A stretch of 64,000 bases of DNA from Corallococcus caeni (GTDB lineage: Bacteria; Myxococcota; Myxococcia; Myxococcales; Myxococcaceae), in assembly GCF_036245865.1 (NCBI RefSeq), contig NZ_BTTW01000001.1, positions 434,001 to 498,000 of the forward strand, written 5' to 3'. Shown here one piece after another: positions 24,789-34,116 of this stretch (the stretch's first letter is position 1; every line of letters begins with the position of its first letter). The notes under the pieces were generated by a model. The model was not told where the DNA came from. It was given only the letters and a program-made list of their open reading frames with translations, and ran no database searches. Both the position numbers and the translations under genes were made by a program.

Positions 24789-25940
24789 TCAGAACATGTG
24801 ACGGCGCATGCTGATGTTCACCAGCAGCCCGATGCACAACATCACCGACAGCATCGAGGAGCCGCCGTAGCTCATGAGGGGCAGCGTGATGCCCGTCACC
24901 GGCAACAGGCCAATGACCATGCCGATGTTTTCGAACACCTGCCAGAAAAGTGTGGCCACCACCCCCACCGCGACGAACGCTCCAAAACGGTCGCGCGCGC
25001 TGAAGCCCACGCCCAACCCGAGAATGAAGATGCCGCCGTAGAGCAGGAGCAACAGGAGACAGGAGAAGAAGCCGTGCTCCTCGGCCCACACGGAGAAGAT
25101 GAAATCCGTGTGCTGTTCCGGCAGGAAGCGCAGACCTGTCTGGGTTCCCTCACGCCAGCCCTTGCCGGTGAGCCCGCCCGAGCCCACGGCGATTTTCGAC
25201 TGGGCGGCGTGGTAGCCGCTGCCGCGCAGGTCCGCTTCGGGGTCCAGCCATCCGGAGATGCGCTGGCTCTGGTGTTTCTTGAGGTAGTGGCGCACGACGG
25301 TGGTGCGCGGCTCGGGCATCTCCCGGACGTAGTCGTTCCAGATGATGAGGCCGCCCACCAGCACGCCCGCCACCAGCGTGGCGGCCAGGTACCAGCGCAC
25401 CTTGCCGAAGAGGATGACGGTGCCGGAGGACAGGAAGATCATCAGCGCGGTGCCCAGGTCCGGCTGCACCAGCACCAGCACGAAGGGCACCATCACCACC
25501 AGCACCGGCTTCCACAGCCGCACGATGCCGTAGGACGGCTGATTGGGCTGGAAGTCGTCGTGGTAGACCTTGGCCAGCATCAGCACGACGCCAATCTTCA
25601 TGAACTCCGCGGGCTGCAGGCGGAACGGGCCGATGACGAACCAGCTCTCCGCGCCCTTCGCAGTGTGCCCCACCAGCCGCAGCGCCAGCAGCGCCAGGAT
25701 GTTGAGCACGTAGATGGGGAAGGCCATCCGCTGGATCCAGCGGTAGTCCACCAGACACACCATCAGCACCGCGCCCAGGCCCACGCCCAGGTAGAGCGCC
25801 TGGCTGGTCCACACCGGCGCCATGGGGGGCCGGGACGCGGACGCCAGGTTCCAGATGCCCAGGAAGCACACGCCCAGCACGCACACGACGAGCCCCCACG
25901 GCACGTGGGGCATCATCCGGCGCTCAATCCGCAGTTGCAC
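24789..25940 (-). CDS. rodA: rod-shape peptidoglycan polymerase RodA
   Basis: SEDS-family lipid-II glycosyltransferase of the elongation machinery, 383 residues with about ten membrane helices. Family landmarks are VDYRWIQ, the PAEFMKIGVVLMLAK segment, the VQPDLGTALM motif, the periplasmic loop ending GSGGLTGKGW, and PEQHTDFIFSVWAEEHGF. The GTG start at 25940 has GGAG upstream and overlaps mrdA by 17 bp, which couples it to its partner transpeptidase. Confidence 0.95.
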   Translation of the reverse strand: MQLRIERRMMPHVPWGLVVCVLGVCFLGIWNLASASRPPMAPVWTSQALYLGVGLGAVLMVCLVDYRWIQRMAFPIYVLNILALLALRLVGHTAKGAESWFVIGPFRLQPAEFMKIGVVLMLAKVYHDDFQPNQPSYGIVRLWKPVLVVMVPFVLVLVQPDLGTALMIFLSSGTVILFGKVRWYLAATLVAGVLVGGLIIWNDYVREMPEPRTTVVRHYLKKHQSQRISGWLDPEADLRGSGYHAAQSKIAVGSGGLTGKGWREGTQTGLRFLPEQHTDFIFSVWAEEHGFFSCLLLLLLYGGIFILGLGVGFSARDRFGAFVAVGVVATLFWQVFENIGMVIGLLPVTGITLPLMSYGGSSMLSVMLCIGLLVNISMRRHMF

Positions 25941-27984
25941 TGTCGTCTCCGGTTTCCGAGGGCGGCTGGATGGGCTCTCCCGGCAGGTTCACGCGCGGCG
26001 GCGGCACCACCGTGCGGGTGAGCGCCGCTTCATCCAGGCTGGGCGCCGGCGGCAGGGACGGCGTGTAGGGCTGGTTGGCGCGCGGCGGCGGTGACGTGGC
26101 GTCCTGCGCCTTCAATTCGAAGTACTTCTTCATCACCGCGAGCGCGGTGGGGGCCGCGTCCACGCCGCCGTGGCCGCCGTGCTCGTTGAGCACCACCACG
26201 GCCAGCTCCGGCTTGTCCGCGGGCGCGAAGCCGGCGAACCACGCGTGGTCGCGCTCGAAGTAGCTCATCTGGTGCGTCTTCAGACGCACCGTGCCGATGC
26301 GCGCCACCTGCGCGGTGCCCGTCTTCGCCGCCACGAGGAAGTCCGGGGGCAGGCCCGACTTGAGCTTCGCTCGGTACGCGGTGCCGCCGGGCTCCTGCGC
26401 CACCGCCTCCAGGCCCTCCACGATGGCCTTCAGGTGCGCGGGGTTGATGTCCACCTTCGACACCACCTCCGGCTTGAACTCCTCCATCACCTGCCCGTCC
26501 AGGTTCTCCAGCCGCTGCACCATCTGCGGCTTGTAGAGCTTCCCGCCGTTGGCCACGGCCGCGTACACCAGCGCCAGTTGCAGGGGCGTCACGTTGTCGT
26601 CGCCCTGCCCGATGGCGCTGTTGAGCGCCATGCCCTTGGTGTAGCCGCCGGGAGAGGCTTTGTCGTGGTACGCGCTGGACGGCATGATGCCCGGCACCTC
26701 CGCCACCACGCCGATGCCGGTGGGGCGGCCCAGGCCCAGCGACTTGCCCATCTCCGCGATGGGGTCCAGGCCGATGGTGTCCGCCACCTTGTAGAACCAC
26801 GAGTCGCACGACGCCTTCATGGCGCCCTTGCCGTCCAGGGGCCCGTGGCCGCTGTCCTTGTGGCAGCGCCACACGCGCGCGCCCAGCCGGTAGCCACCGG
26901 AGCAGTTCACCACCGTCTCCGGGCGGAACACGCCGGACTTGAAGGCCGCCAGCTGCGTCACGACCTTGAACGTGGAGCCCGGGCTGTAGTGCTCCGCGGC
27001 CACGCGGTTGATCATCGGGTGGAGCGGGTCTCGCGCCAGCGTGGCCATCTGCGACGGCGTCACGCGGCCGGTGAGCAGGTTGGGATCGAAGCCGGGGCGG
27101 GACACCAGCGCCCGGATGAAGCCGGTGTTCACGTCGATGGCCACCACCGCGCCCGTCACGCCCGGGAACGCGCGCTCCGCCTCCTCCTGCAGGCGCATGT
27201 CGATGGAGAGCACCAGGTTGCTGCCCGCCGTGGGGGGGATGACGGCGTTCTCCCCCAGCTTGTCGTTGAGCTCTTCAATCGTCTGGCCGCGCGCGTTCAC
27301 CACTTCCTTGCGCACGCCGTCCTGCCCGCGCAGCTTGGATTCGAAGTAGCGCTCCAGGCCGCGCCGGCCGATGTAGTCGCCCAGCGCGTACTTCGCGCCG
27401 TCCCCGTTGAGGCGCTCCAGCTCCTCCTGGGTGATTTCGTTCATGTAGCCCAGCACGTGCGACAGCACCGTGTCCGCGCGGTAGTTGCGGTGCGGCACCG
27501 GCACCACCTCCACGCCGTCCAGGATGTCGCGCCGGGCGTTGAGCCGGTCGTACTCATCGCGCGTCAGGTCCACGCGCACCGGCACCGGCTGGAAGGGCGC
27601 GTTGCGGCGGCTCGCGCGCACCAGGTCTTCAATCTTCTTGCGCTGGTCCGCGTCCCACTGGAGCAGCTCCGCCAGGCGCGGAATCACCTGCTCGAAGCAG
27701 TCCGTGCAGAAGGCCGGCGTGACGAAGGCGTCGAAGGAGGGACGGCTGTCCACCAGGATGGTGCCGCGCGCGTCCTTGATGACGCCGCGGTCCGCGCGCA
27801 GGCGCACCTCCTTCACGAAGTTCGCCACGCTCTTGGCGGCGTACTCTTCGTGGCGGATGAGCTGCAGCCGGTACAGCTGGATGGCCAGCGCCACCAGGCC
27901 CAGCGACATGGCCAGGCCCAGCCACAGGAAACGGCGCTTCAGGTCCCGGCCCGGCGTGGTGTTGCCAATGGTCGGAGGCGTCAA
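25924..27984 (-). CDS. mrdA: penicillin-binding protein 2 (elongation transpeptidase)
   Basis: Class B PBP of the rod system, 686 residues from a TTG at 27984 overlapping the mreD stop. One N-terminal membrane anchor (FLWLGLAMSLGLVALAIQLY) is followed by a dimerisation/pedestal domain and the transpeptidase: SPGSTFK with the nucleophile Ser near 340, S-C-D in the KASCDSWFYK stretch, and KTGT near 554. The C-terminal 45 residues are a Pro-rich tail. The longer open frame to 28509 overlaps mreD and is rejected. Confidence 0.93.
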   Translation of the reverse strand: MTPPTIGNTTPGRDLKRRFLWLGLAMSLGLVALAIQLYRLQLIRHEEYAAKSVANFVKEVRLRADRGVIKDARGTILVDSRPSFDAFVTPAFCTDCFEQVIPRLAELLQWDADQRKKIEDLVRASRRNAPFQPVPVRVDLTRDEYDRLNARRDILDGVEVVPVPHRNYRADTVLSHVLGYMNEITQEELERLNGDGAKYALGDYIGRRGLERYFESKLRGQDGVRKEVVNARGQTIEELNDKLGENAVIPPTAGSNLVLSIDMRLQEEAERAFPGVTGAVVAIDVNTGFIRALVSRPGFDPNLLTGRVTPSQMATLARDPLHPMINRVAAEHYSPGSTFKVVTQLAAFKSGVFRPETVVNCSGGYRLGARVWRCHKDSGHGPLDGKGAMKASCDSWFYKVADTIGLDPIAEMGKSLGLGRPTGIGVVAEVPGIMPSSAYHDKASPGGYTKGMALNSAIGQGDDNVTPLQLALVYAAVANGGKLYKPQMVQRLENLDGQVMEEFKPEVVSKVDINPAHLKAIVEGLEAVAQEPGGTAYRAKLKSGLPPDFLVAAKTGTAQVARIGTVRLKTHQMSYFERDHAWFAGFAPADKPELAVVVLNEHGGHGGVDAAPTALAVMKKYFELKAQDATSPPPRANQPYTPSLPPAPSLDEAALTRTVVPPPRVNLPGEPIQPPSETGDDSATAD

Positions 27985-28481
27985 CGGAGCAACCCCGCCG
28001 GGCGCTCCTGCGCCACCTCGAACCGCTTGAACAGCGGGAAGAGCAGCAGCGCCGCCGCGCCCGTGAGCGCCAGCTGCACCGGCATGCCGGAGAGCAGCGG
28101 CGCCGTGTGGCCGTCCTTCACCGTGAGCCAGGTGAAGAACGTGGACAGCAGGCCGTGCCCCAGGTCCGCGCCCATGGCGAACAGCGCGAAGGCCACCGGC
28201 CCGCGCACGTCCACGAACGACGCCACCAGCCGGCCCACCAGGAACGTGAACACGGCCAGGAAGGTGAAGAGGCCCGTGGGCTGGCCGCTCATCAGGTCCA
28301 AGAGGTAGCCCACCGCGAAGGCGGAGCACGCCCCTTCGGTGAGGCTCGCCCGGAGCGCGAGGAAGGCCACCAGCACCACCGTGACGTCCACGCGGCCCAG
28401 CACCAGCCCGGCCTGCTGGACGAACACGGACTCCAGCGTGAGCAGCACCAGCGCCAGGATGACGGTCACCAGGAACTTCAT
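27981..28481 (-). CDS. mreD: rod shape-determining protein MreD
   Basis: 166-residue inner-membrane protein with about five hydrophobic helices (MKFLVTVILALVLLTLES start). Family placement rests on this topology and on its position between mreC and the PBP2 gene, with four-base overlaps on both sides. The ATG start overlaps the mreC stop (ATGA). Confidence 0.85.
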   Translation of the reverse strand: MKFLVTVILALVLLTLESVFVQQAGLVLGRVDVTVVLVAFLALRASLTEGACSAFAVGYLLDLMSGQPTGLFTFLAVFTFLVGRLVASFVDVRGPVAFALFAMGADLGHGLLSTFFTWLTVKDGHTAPLLSGMPVQLALTGAAALLLFPLFKRFEVAQERPAGLLR

Positions 28482-29341
28482 TTCTGCGCGCCTTCCGCCG
28501 ACGCCCCACCAGAGGCCATCGCGCTGTACGGGCTGCCCACCACGAGCACCTCCTCCAACCGGCTGGTGTCCACCGCGGGCTGGATGTCCGCGCCCTGGAA
28601 CATGCCGTGCTCCTTCTTCTCCAGCTGCGTCACCCGCCCCACCACCAGCCCCGGCGGGTAGATGCCGTCCGTGCCGGAGGTGATGATGAGGTCGCCGTCC
28701 TCCACGTCCTCGGTGCGCAGCATGTTCTCCAGGGCCAGGGGGCCGTTGCCCGCGCCCGCCGCCGTGCCGCGAGCCCGGCTGCGCTGCACCCGCACCGCCA
28801 CCCGGCTCTGCGGATCCGTCACCAGCGCCACGTCCGCGTAGCCGCCCGTGGACCGGATGACCTGCCCCACGATGCCGTCCGGCGTCACCACCGACATGCC
28901 CCGGAACACCCCGTCCTTCTCCCCGCTGCTGATCCGCACCGACAGGAGCTTCGCCACCGGGTTCACGCCCACCACCCGCGCCGGAATCTCCGGGCCGGGG
29001 GCCGCCTCCGCGTACGCCAGCAGCTTGCGCAGCCGGCCGTTCTCCGAGCGGGCCTCGCCCAGGGCCTGCACCGTCGCCCGCAGCTGGAGGTTCTCCAGCC
29101 GCAGCGCGTCATTGTCCTGACGGACGCCGCGCAGGTCCAGGTAGTTGCGCACCGCGGCCACGGCGCCGTCGATGCCGGCCGTGAGCCCCTGCTGCACGGG
29201 GGCCGTGAGCGCGATGACGCCCCGGTCGACGAAGTTGGGGTCGCGGCCGCGCCGGCCCCCCAGCAGGAAGGCGCCGAGCGGGTACAGCAGGAGGGCGGCC
29301 ACGAGGAGGAAGCGGCGGTACCGCTTGAGAAGAGACAGCAC
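28478..29341 (-). CDS. mreC: rod shape-determining protein MreC
   Basis: Periplasmic scaffold that activates PBP2/RodA, 287 residues from a GTG at 29341. One N-terminal membrane anchor (LLVAALLLYPLGAFLL) is followed by a coiled-coil (NDALRLENLQLRATVQ region) and the twin beta-barrel domain with the ARVVGVNP, SGEKDGVFRGMSVV and GIVGQV family segments. The extra N-terminal 45 residues of the longer frame are unlike MreC and are excluded. No mreB is next to it, although mreB usually precedes mreC. Confidence 0.93.
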   Translation of the reverse strand: MLSLLKRYRRFLLVAALLLYPLGAFLLGGRRGRDPNFVDRGVIALTAPVQQGLTAGIDGAVAAVRNYLDLRGVRQDNDALRLENLQLRATVQALGEARSENGRLRKLLAYAEAAPGPEIPARVVGVNPVAKLLSVRISSGEKDGVFRGMSVVTPDGIVGQVIRSTGGYADVALVTDPQSRVAVRVQRSRARGTAAGAGNGPLALENMLRTEDVEDGDLIITSGTDGIYPPGLVVGRVTQLEKKEHGMFQGADIQPAVDTSRLEEVLVVGSPYSAMASGGASAEGAQK

Positions 29342-29417
29342 GGACGGGGGCTTTCCCGGGGTGGGCGGACGGCGGTGGTGGAAGGGGGATGGGAGCGGGC
29401 TAAGCTGGCTGAATCGC

Positions 29418-29446
29418 TTGCATTTTCCGGTCTGTTGTCCTAGGCA
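29418..29446 (+). promoter_or_regulatory. putative promoter of the PpiD-like gene
   Basis: TTGCAT (29418-29423) and TAGGCA (29441-29446), 17 bp apart, about 120 bp before the ATG at 29572. It overlaps a candidate promoter on the other strand. Confidence 0.35.
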
Positions 29447-29451
29447 GTCAA
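29422..29451 (-). promoter_or_regulatory. putative promoter of the mre/rodA operon
   Basis: On the minus strand TTGACT (29446-29451) and GAAAAT (29422-29427) are 18 bp apart, about 75 bp ahead of the mreC start. It overlaps the divergent plus-strand candidate, so one polymerase may exclude the other. Confidence 0.35.
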
Positions 29452-29571
29452 GGCCCGGATGAGGGGGTGTTGACACTCATGCATCCCCACCGGCCGGGCT
29501 ACCAACAACACGGCGCCGCGAGACCTTCCGCAAGGTGATTCGCGGGCGCTTCCGACCGTGAAGTGACGACA

Positions 29572-31152
29572 ATGGACGGTTTGAATCCCCGGAAGGTCTT
29601 CTCCCTCCTGTTCATCATCGGCATCGCCGTGGTGTTCACGCTCCAGTTCGGCCCGGGCAGCAACGGGTTCGGCTCGAGCGGCGGCGGCCAGGCGCCTGGC
29701 GCCGGCGCCGTGGCGACGGTGAACGGCAAGGAGATCCCCCTGCGCGACTTCAGCATGGCCTGGTCGCGCCAGATGAACTTCCTGCGCTCGCAGGGCAACC
29801 CCATCCCGGAGTCGGTGGCCCGCCAGTTCGGCCTGGACAAGCAGGTGCTCGACCGGCTGGTGAACGCGGAGCTGCTCGCCCAGTCGGCGGAGCGCCACGG
29901 CATCACCCCGTCGGATGAGGAGCTGCGCAAGCTCATCCATGAGAACACGGACTTCCACTCCAAGGAGGGCGCGTTCGACTTCGCCCGCTACCAGCAGGTG
30001 CTGCGCGACTTCTACCGCCGCACGCCCCAGGAGTACGAGCAGGAGCTGCGCCGGCAGATGGCCGCCCAGAAGATGATCGACGTGGTGCGCACGGGCGCCG
30101 TGGTGTCGGACGACGAGGTCCGCGCGCGCTACGAGAAGGAGGGCAACCAGGCGAAGCTGGTGTTCGCCCGCTTCCTGCCCACGATGTACGCGGACCAGGT
30201 CCCCGCGCCCACGGCCGCGAAGCTCGCGGAGTTCCAGAAGGCGCATGAGAAGGAGATCGCCGACTACTACGCGGCGAACAGCTTCGTCTACAACGTGCCG
30301 GAGCGGATCCGCGCCCGGCAGATCCTCGTGAAGGTGGCCCCGGACGCGACGGCCGAGCAGAAGGCCCAGGCGAAGGCGAAGGCGGAAGGCCTGCGCAAGG
30401 AGCTGGAGGGCGGCAAGGACTTCGCCACCGTGGCCAAGGCGAGCAGCGACGACGACGCCACCAAGCTGAAGGGCGGCGACCTGGGCTGGGTGGAGCGCAC
30501 CACGTGGGATCCGGCGCTGGCCAACGCGGCGTTCGCGCTGAAGGCCGGGGAAATCACGCAGCCGGTGGAGTCCGCGCTGGGCCTGCACCTGGTGAAGGTG
30601 GAGGAGAAGAAGGACGCCCAGAACAAGAAGCTGGACGACGTGAAGGGCGAGATCGCCACCACGCTCTACAAGCAGGAGCAGGCGAAGGGCCTGGCCCGGG
30701 CGGAGGCCGACAAGGCGCTGGCCGCGGCGAAGGCCGGCAAGTCCCTGAAGGAGCAGTTCCCGGTCCCCGCCGGCCAGCAGCCGGCGCTGCTGCGCTTCGA
30801 GGCGGAGACGAAGCCGGAGGCGGTGGAGACGGACAGCTTCACCGCGCAGGGTGACTCCGTGCCGCACCTGGGTCCGGCGCCGGGCTTGGTGAAGGCCACC
30901 TTCGAGGCCAAGGGCCCGACGGTGCTGGGCGAGGTCTTCACCGTGGGCGAGGCGAACGTCGTCGCGCAGGTGGTGGAGCGCGAGAAGCCGGACACCGCGG
31001 GCTTCGACAAGCGCAAGGAGGAGCTGCGCACCCAGGCCCGTCAGGCCAAGCAGATCGAGCTGACGGAGTCCTTCCTCAAGTCGCTGAAGAAGAGCGGCAA
31101 CGTCATCACCAACACCGAGGCCATCGACTCGGTGCTGGGCTCCGCGGGGTAG
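29572..31152 (+). CDS. PpiD/SurA-like membrane-anchored peptidyl-prolyl isomerase
   Basis: Periplasmic folding factor. About 526 residues from ATG 29572 (GTG 29563 is an alternative). A single N-terminal membrane anchor (VFSLLFIIGIAVVFTLQF) is followed by a SurA-N-type helical domain (TVNGKEIPLRDFSMAWSRQM) and a parvulin rotamase domain at about 250-350 (RARQILVKV, then KGGDLGWVERTTWDP). A long C-terminal helical region follows. The layout matches PpiD. Its stop directly abuts the stop of the convergent GGDEF gene with no intervening base. Confidence 0.88.
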   Translation: MDGLNPRKVFSLLFIIGIAVVFTLQFGPGSNGFGSSGGGQAPGAGAVATVNGKEIPLRDFSMAWSRQMNFLRSQGNPIPESVARQFGLDKQVLDRLVNAELLAQSAERHGITPSDEELRKLIHENTDFHSKEGAFDFARYQQVLRDFYRRTPQEYEQELRRQMAAQKMIDVVRTGAVVSDDEVRARYEKEGNQAKLVFARFLPTMYADQVPAPTAAKLAEFQKAHEKEIADYYAANSFVYNVPERIRARQILVKVAPDATAEQKAQAKAKAEGLRKELEGGKDFATVAKASSDDDATKLKGGDLGWVERTTWDPALANAAFALKAGEITQPVESALGLHLVKVEEKKDAQNKKLDDVKGEIATTLYKQEQAKGLARAEADKALAAAKAGKSLKEQFPVPAGQQPALLRFEAETKPEAVETDSFTAQGDSVPHLGPAPGLVKATFEAKGPTVLGEVFTVGEANVVAQVVEREKPDTAGFDKRKEELRTQARQAKQIELTESFLKSLKKSGNVITNTEAIDSVLGSAG

Positions 31153-32253
31153 TCACCCGCCGGAGCGGGCGAAGGGGACCTCCATGGGGGTCCCCTCTCC
31201 CGAACGGGCCTCGGCGACGGCGATGCCGTCCCGGCCCCGCCCCTTGGCCGCGTACATGGCGAAGTCCGCCGCGCGGATGAGGTCCGTGGAGGTGGTGGCA
31301 TGGTCCGGGAAGGACGCCACCCCGACGCTCGCGGTGAGCGCCACGTCCAGCCCCTGCTCGCGCAGGAAGCGCTGGCCGCGGAACGCCTCGCAGATGCGCC
31401 GGGCGATGACCTGGGCCCCTTCCGTGTCCGTCTCAATCAGCATCACCGCGAACTCGTCGCCGCCGTAGCGGAAGACGGCGTCCAGGTTGTGGCGGCCCAG
31501 GCTGATGAGCAGGTCCCCCACCTCCTTGAGCGTCGCGCTGCCCACCAGGTGCCCGTGGCGGTCGTTGATGGACTTGAAGTGGTCCAGGTCCAGGAACACG
31601 AGCGACAGCGGGTGGCGGAAGCGCGCCGAGCGCTTCACCTCCTGCTCCAGCTGCGCGCGCAGGTGCCGCGCGTTGAAGCAGCCGGTGTGCTCGTCGGTGA
31701 TGGTGAGCTCCTGCACCCGGCGGAAGTTGCGCGCGTTCTCGATGGCGATGGCCGCGTAGTCCGCGATGGCGGACAGGGCGGTGAGGTCGTCATGCGTGAA
31801 GCCGGGCTCCGTGGGGCCGTTGACCAGCTCAATCACGCCCAGCACCCGCTCGCGCGCCACCAGCGGCACGGCGAGCAGCGAGCGGGTGTGGAAGGCGGAG
31901 GCCTCGTCGAAGCGGGGCGCGAAGCTGGGGTCGCCGCCCACGTCGTGGACGAGCCGCGCGACGCCGGAGGCGAACACGGCCCCGGCGATGCCCTCCCCCG
32001 GGTTGAGCTGCAGGCCCTTGAGCGCCTCGGCGCCCTCGCCCACGGCGATTTCGAAGTAGAGCTTTCCGGTGCGCTCGTCCTGGAGGATGAGGGACCAGTT
32101 GCGCGGCCGCAGCAGCGCGCTGACCTTCTGCATCACCAGCGCGAGCACTTCGCGCAGCTCCAGCGTGGAGGTCAGCGCCTTGGCCATCTCGTTGTAGGCG
32201 GCCAGCTGCTCCACTGTCCGCTTCATGGCCGACAGGAGGTCCGCGGGGTTCAT
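31153..32253 (-). CDS. GAF-GGDEF diguanylate cyclase
   Basis: 366-residue soluble signalling protein. An N-terminal GAF domain (residues ~20-170, with [20 protein letters not shown]) is joined by a short helix to a GGDEF domain with an intact RYGGDEF active site near 264, plus the [16 protein letters not shown] substrate and metal motif. It should therefore make cyclic-di-GMP. The inhibitory I-site position reads H-N-L-D instead of RxxD, so product inhibition at that site is probably lost. It is preceded by a divergent maf gene and convergent with the PpiD-like gene. Confidence 0.92.
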   Translation of the reverse strand: MNPADLLSAMKRTVEQLAAYNEMAKALTSTLELREVLALVMQKVSALLRPRNWSLILQDERTGKLYFEIAVGEGAEALKGLQLNPGEGIAGAVFASGVARLVHDVGGDPSFAPRFDEASAFHTRSLLAVPLVARERVLGVIELVNGPTEPGFTHDDLTALSAIADYAAIAIENARNFRRVQELTITDEHTGCFNARHLRAQLEQEVKRSARFRHPLSLVFLDLDHFKSINDRHGHLVGSATLKEVGDLLISLGRHNLDAVFRYGGDEFAVMLIETDTEGAQVIARRICEAFRGQRFLREQGLDVALTASVGVASFPDHATTSTDLIRAADFAMYAAKGRGRDGIAVAEARSGEGTPMEVPFARSGG

Positions 32254-32318
32254 CGAGGTGCCCTCTGGAGCGCAAGTCTGCTAAGGCCGCGCGAGCGCGA
32301 AACCTCTCGCACCCGCCC

Positions 32319-32912
32319 ATGGATCCAACCGCTCTCTTCGTTCTCGCCTCCGCCTCGCCCCGGCGCAAGGATTTATTGGCCCAGCTGGGCCTTCGCTTCA
32401 CCGTGGCGGCGGCGGATATCGATGAAACGCCGATGGCCGGAGAAATTGCGCGGAACTACGTGCACCGGCTGGCCGTGGAGAAGGCCCGCACGGTCGCCAC
32501 CCGACACCCGGACGCGTGGGTGCTGGCCGCGGACACCACCGTGGCCCTGGGGTCCGAGCTGCTGGGCAAGCCCCGGGACGCGGCGGAGGCGCGGGAGATG
32601 CTCACCCGGCTGTCCGGCCAGATCCATGAGGTCTTCACCGGCATCGCGGTGGCGGGCCGCGCGCAGGCCTCCGAGGTCGTGCGCACACAGGTGACCTTCC
32701 GCGCGCTCTCCCCGGAGGAGATCGCCTGGTACGCGGACACCGGCGAGCCCCTGGACAAGGCGGGCGCCTACGCCATCCAGGGCAAGGGCGGCTTCCTGGT
32801 GCAGGGCATCGACGGCAGCCCCACGAACGTCGTCGGCCTGCCGCTGGGGGAGACGCTGGCGCTGCTCGGCCGGGTGGGCGTCCCCCTGCCCTGGCCCGGA
32901 GGCCGGCGATGA
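32319..32912 (+). CDS. maf: Maf-family nucleoside triphosphate pyrophosphatase
   Basis: 197-residue house-cleaning pyrophosphatase of the Maf/YhdE fold, hydrolysing modified or canonical NTPs. Signature segments are [16 protein letters not shown] at the N-terminus, [15 protein letters not shown] and [13 protein letters not shown], and [28 protein letters not shown]. The stop overlaps the yggS start by four bases. Confidence 0.94.
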   Translation: MDPTALFVLASASPRRKDLLAQLGLRFTVAAADIDETPMAGEIARNYVHRLAVEKARTVATRHPDAWVLAADTTVALGSELLGKPRDAAEAREMLTRLSGQIHEVFTGIAVAGRAQASEVVRTQVTFRALSPEEIAWYADTGEPLDKAGAYAIQGKGGFLVQGIDGSPTNVVGLPLGETLALLGRVGVPLPWPGGRR

Positions 32913-33580
32913 GCAACAGCGTGGCGGACAACCTGGCGCGGGTGCGCGAGCGCGTGGCGAAGGCCTGCGCGAGCGCGGGGCGGCCGGAGTCGTCGGTGAC
33001 GCTGGTGGCGGTGTCCAAGCTCAAGCCCTCGGTGCTGATCCGCGAGGCGTACGCCGCGGGGCAGCGCGACTTCGGGGAGAACTACGCCCAGGAGCTGCGC
33101 GACAAGGCCGAGGAGCTCAAGGACCTGGACGGCCTGCGCTGGCACGCCATCGGTTCGCTGCAGACGAACAAGGTGAAGTACGTGGCCCGCGTCGCGCACG
33201 CCTTCCACGCGCTGGAGCGGCTGGACGTCGCCGCGGAGCTGTCCAAGCGGAGGGCGGGCTCCGCGCCCCTGCCCTGCTACGTGGAGCTCAACCTGGGCGG
33301 CGAGGACACCAAGCACGGGCTCACGCCGGACGCGCTGGGCGGCTTCCTGGCGCAGGTGCGCGAGCTGCCGAACCTCCAGGTGGTGGGGCTGATGGCGCTG
33401 CCGCCGCCCACGGACGACGTGGCGCGGATGCGCGAGGGCTTCGCGCGGCTGCGCGAGCTGGCGTCGGCCCATGCGCTGACGGCGCTGTCCATGGGCACCA
33501 CGCACGACTTCGAGCAGGCCATCCTGGAGGGCGCCACCGCCGTGCGCGTGGGCACCGCCATCTTCGGCGAGCGCGCCTAG
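32909..33580 (+). CDS. yggS: YggS-family pyridoxal-phosphate homeostasis protein
   Basis: 223-residue single-domain PLP-binding protein of the PLPBP/YggS family, fold type III, without known catalysis. The Schiff-base Lys lies in [29 protein letters not shown], the MALPPP loop and [13 protein letters not shown] with the phosphate-binding VRVGTAIFG end are all present. It is coupled to maf by an ATGA overlap. Confidence 0.94.
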   Translation: MSNSVADNLARVRERVAKACASAGRPESSVTLVAVSKLKPSVLIREAYAAGQRDFGENYAQELRDKAEELKDLDGLRWHAIGSLQTNKVKYVARVAHAFHALERLDVAAELSKRRAGSAPLPCYVELNLGGEDTKHGLTPDALGGFLAQVRELPNLQVVGLMALPPPTDDVARMREGFARLRELASAHALTALSMGTTHDFEQAILEGATAVRVGTAIFGERA

Positions 33581-33602
33581 CAACGGGCGCGTCCGGGCGC
33601 GC

Positions 33603-33824
33603 TCACAGCTCCCGGAACCGCAGCCGCCCCTCCTGGTTGACCAGGGCCTTGAACTCGCAGCCGCAGTAGTTGCAGCGCACCTCGTCCCCGTCGGTGAACG
33701 TGTCGTCCACGGGGTTGTTGGCGTTGCAGCCGGGGCAGTCGAACTCGTCGAAGACGCGGCTGCCGGTCCCCGCGCCCGCGTCCTTCGCGAAGTCGTCGTC
33801 GTCGAAGTGGAAGTCGTTGGCCAT
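33603..33824 (-). CDS. small zinc-ribbon protein
   Basis: 73 residues from ATG 33824. The N-terminal half is acidic (FHFDDDDFAKD). A zinc ribbon follows with Cys30/Cys33 (CPGC) and Cys51/Cys54 (CNYC), plus Cys56. It is probably a nucleic-acid- or protein-binding adapter; no specific family is recognised. It is convergent with yggS, with a 22-bp gap. Confidence 0.75.
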   Translation of the reverse strand: MANDFHFDDDDFAKDAGAGTGSRVFDEFDCPGCNANNPVDDTFTDGDEVRCNYCGCEFKALVNQEGRLRFREL

Positions 33825-34066
33825 GGGTCCGGACGCTAGCACCGCGCACCCCGTCCGGGAGTGCCCTGCTGGGCATCCAGGCGGGCGCGGAGGACTGTCC
33901 GCCATTTGTCAGCGGCCCGTGCAGGCGTGTACCCCTGCGGGCCGCCTTTCCGTCCCCCGCCTGTCGTTTCCCGGCGTGCCCGGAGGGCGGCCGGACGGCT
34001 TTGAATGCTGTCCCACGGCCGTCCGTCCTGGAAATGTCCGGTGGTGGGGGCGGTTGCGCAGCACGG

Positions 34067-34095
34067 TTGGCTTGGGCGGGCCGGCCACCTAACTT
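34067..34095 (+). promoter_or_regulatory. putative promoter of the DUF3108 operon
   Basis: TTGGCT (34067-34072) and TAACTT (34090-34095), 17 bp apart, which would give a very short leader before ATG 34117. Nothing else was identified in the 292-bp gap 33825-34116. Confidence 0.3.
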
Positions 34096-34116
34096 GCAAG
34101 CAAGGGAGCACACCCG

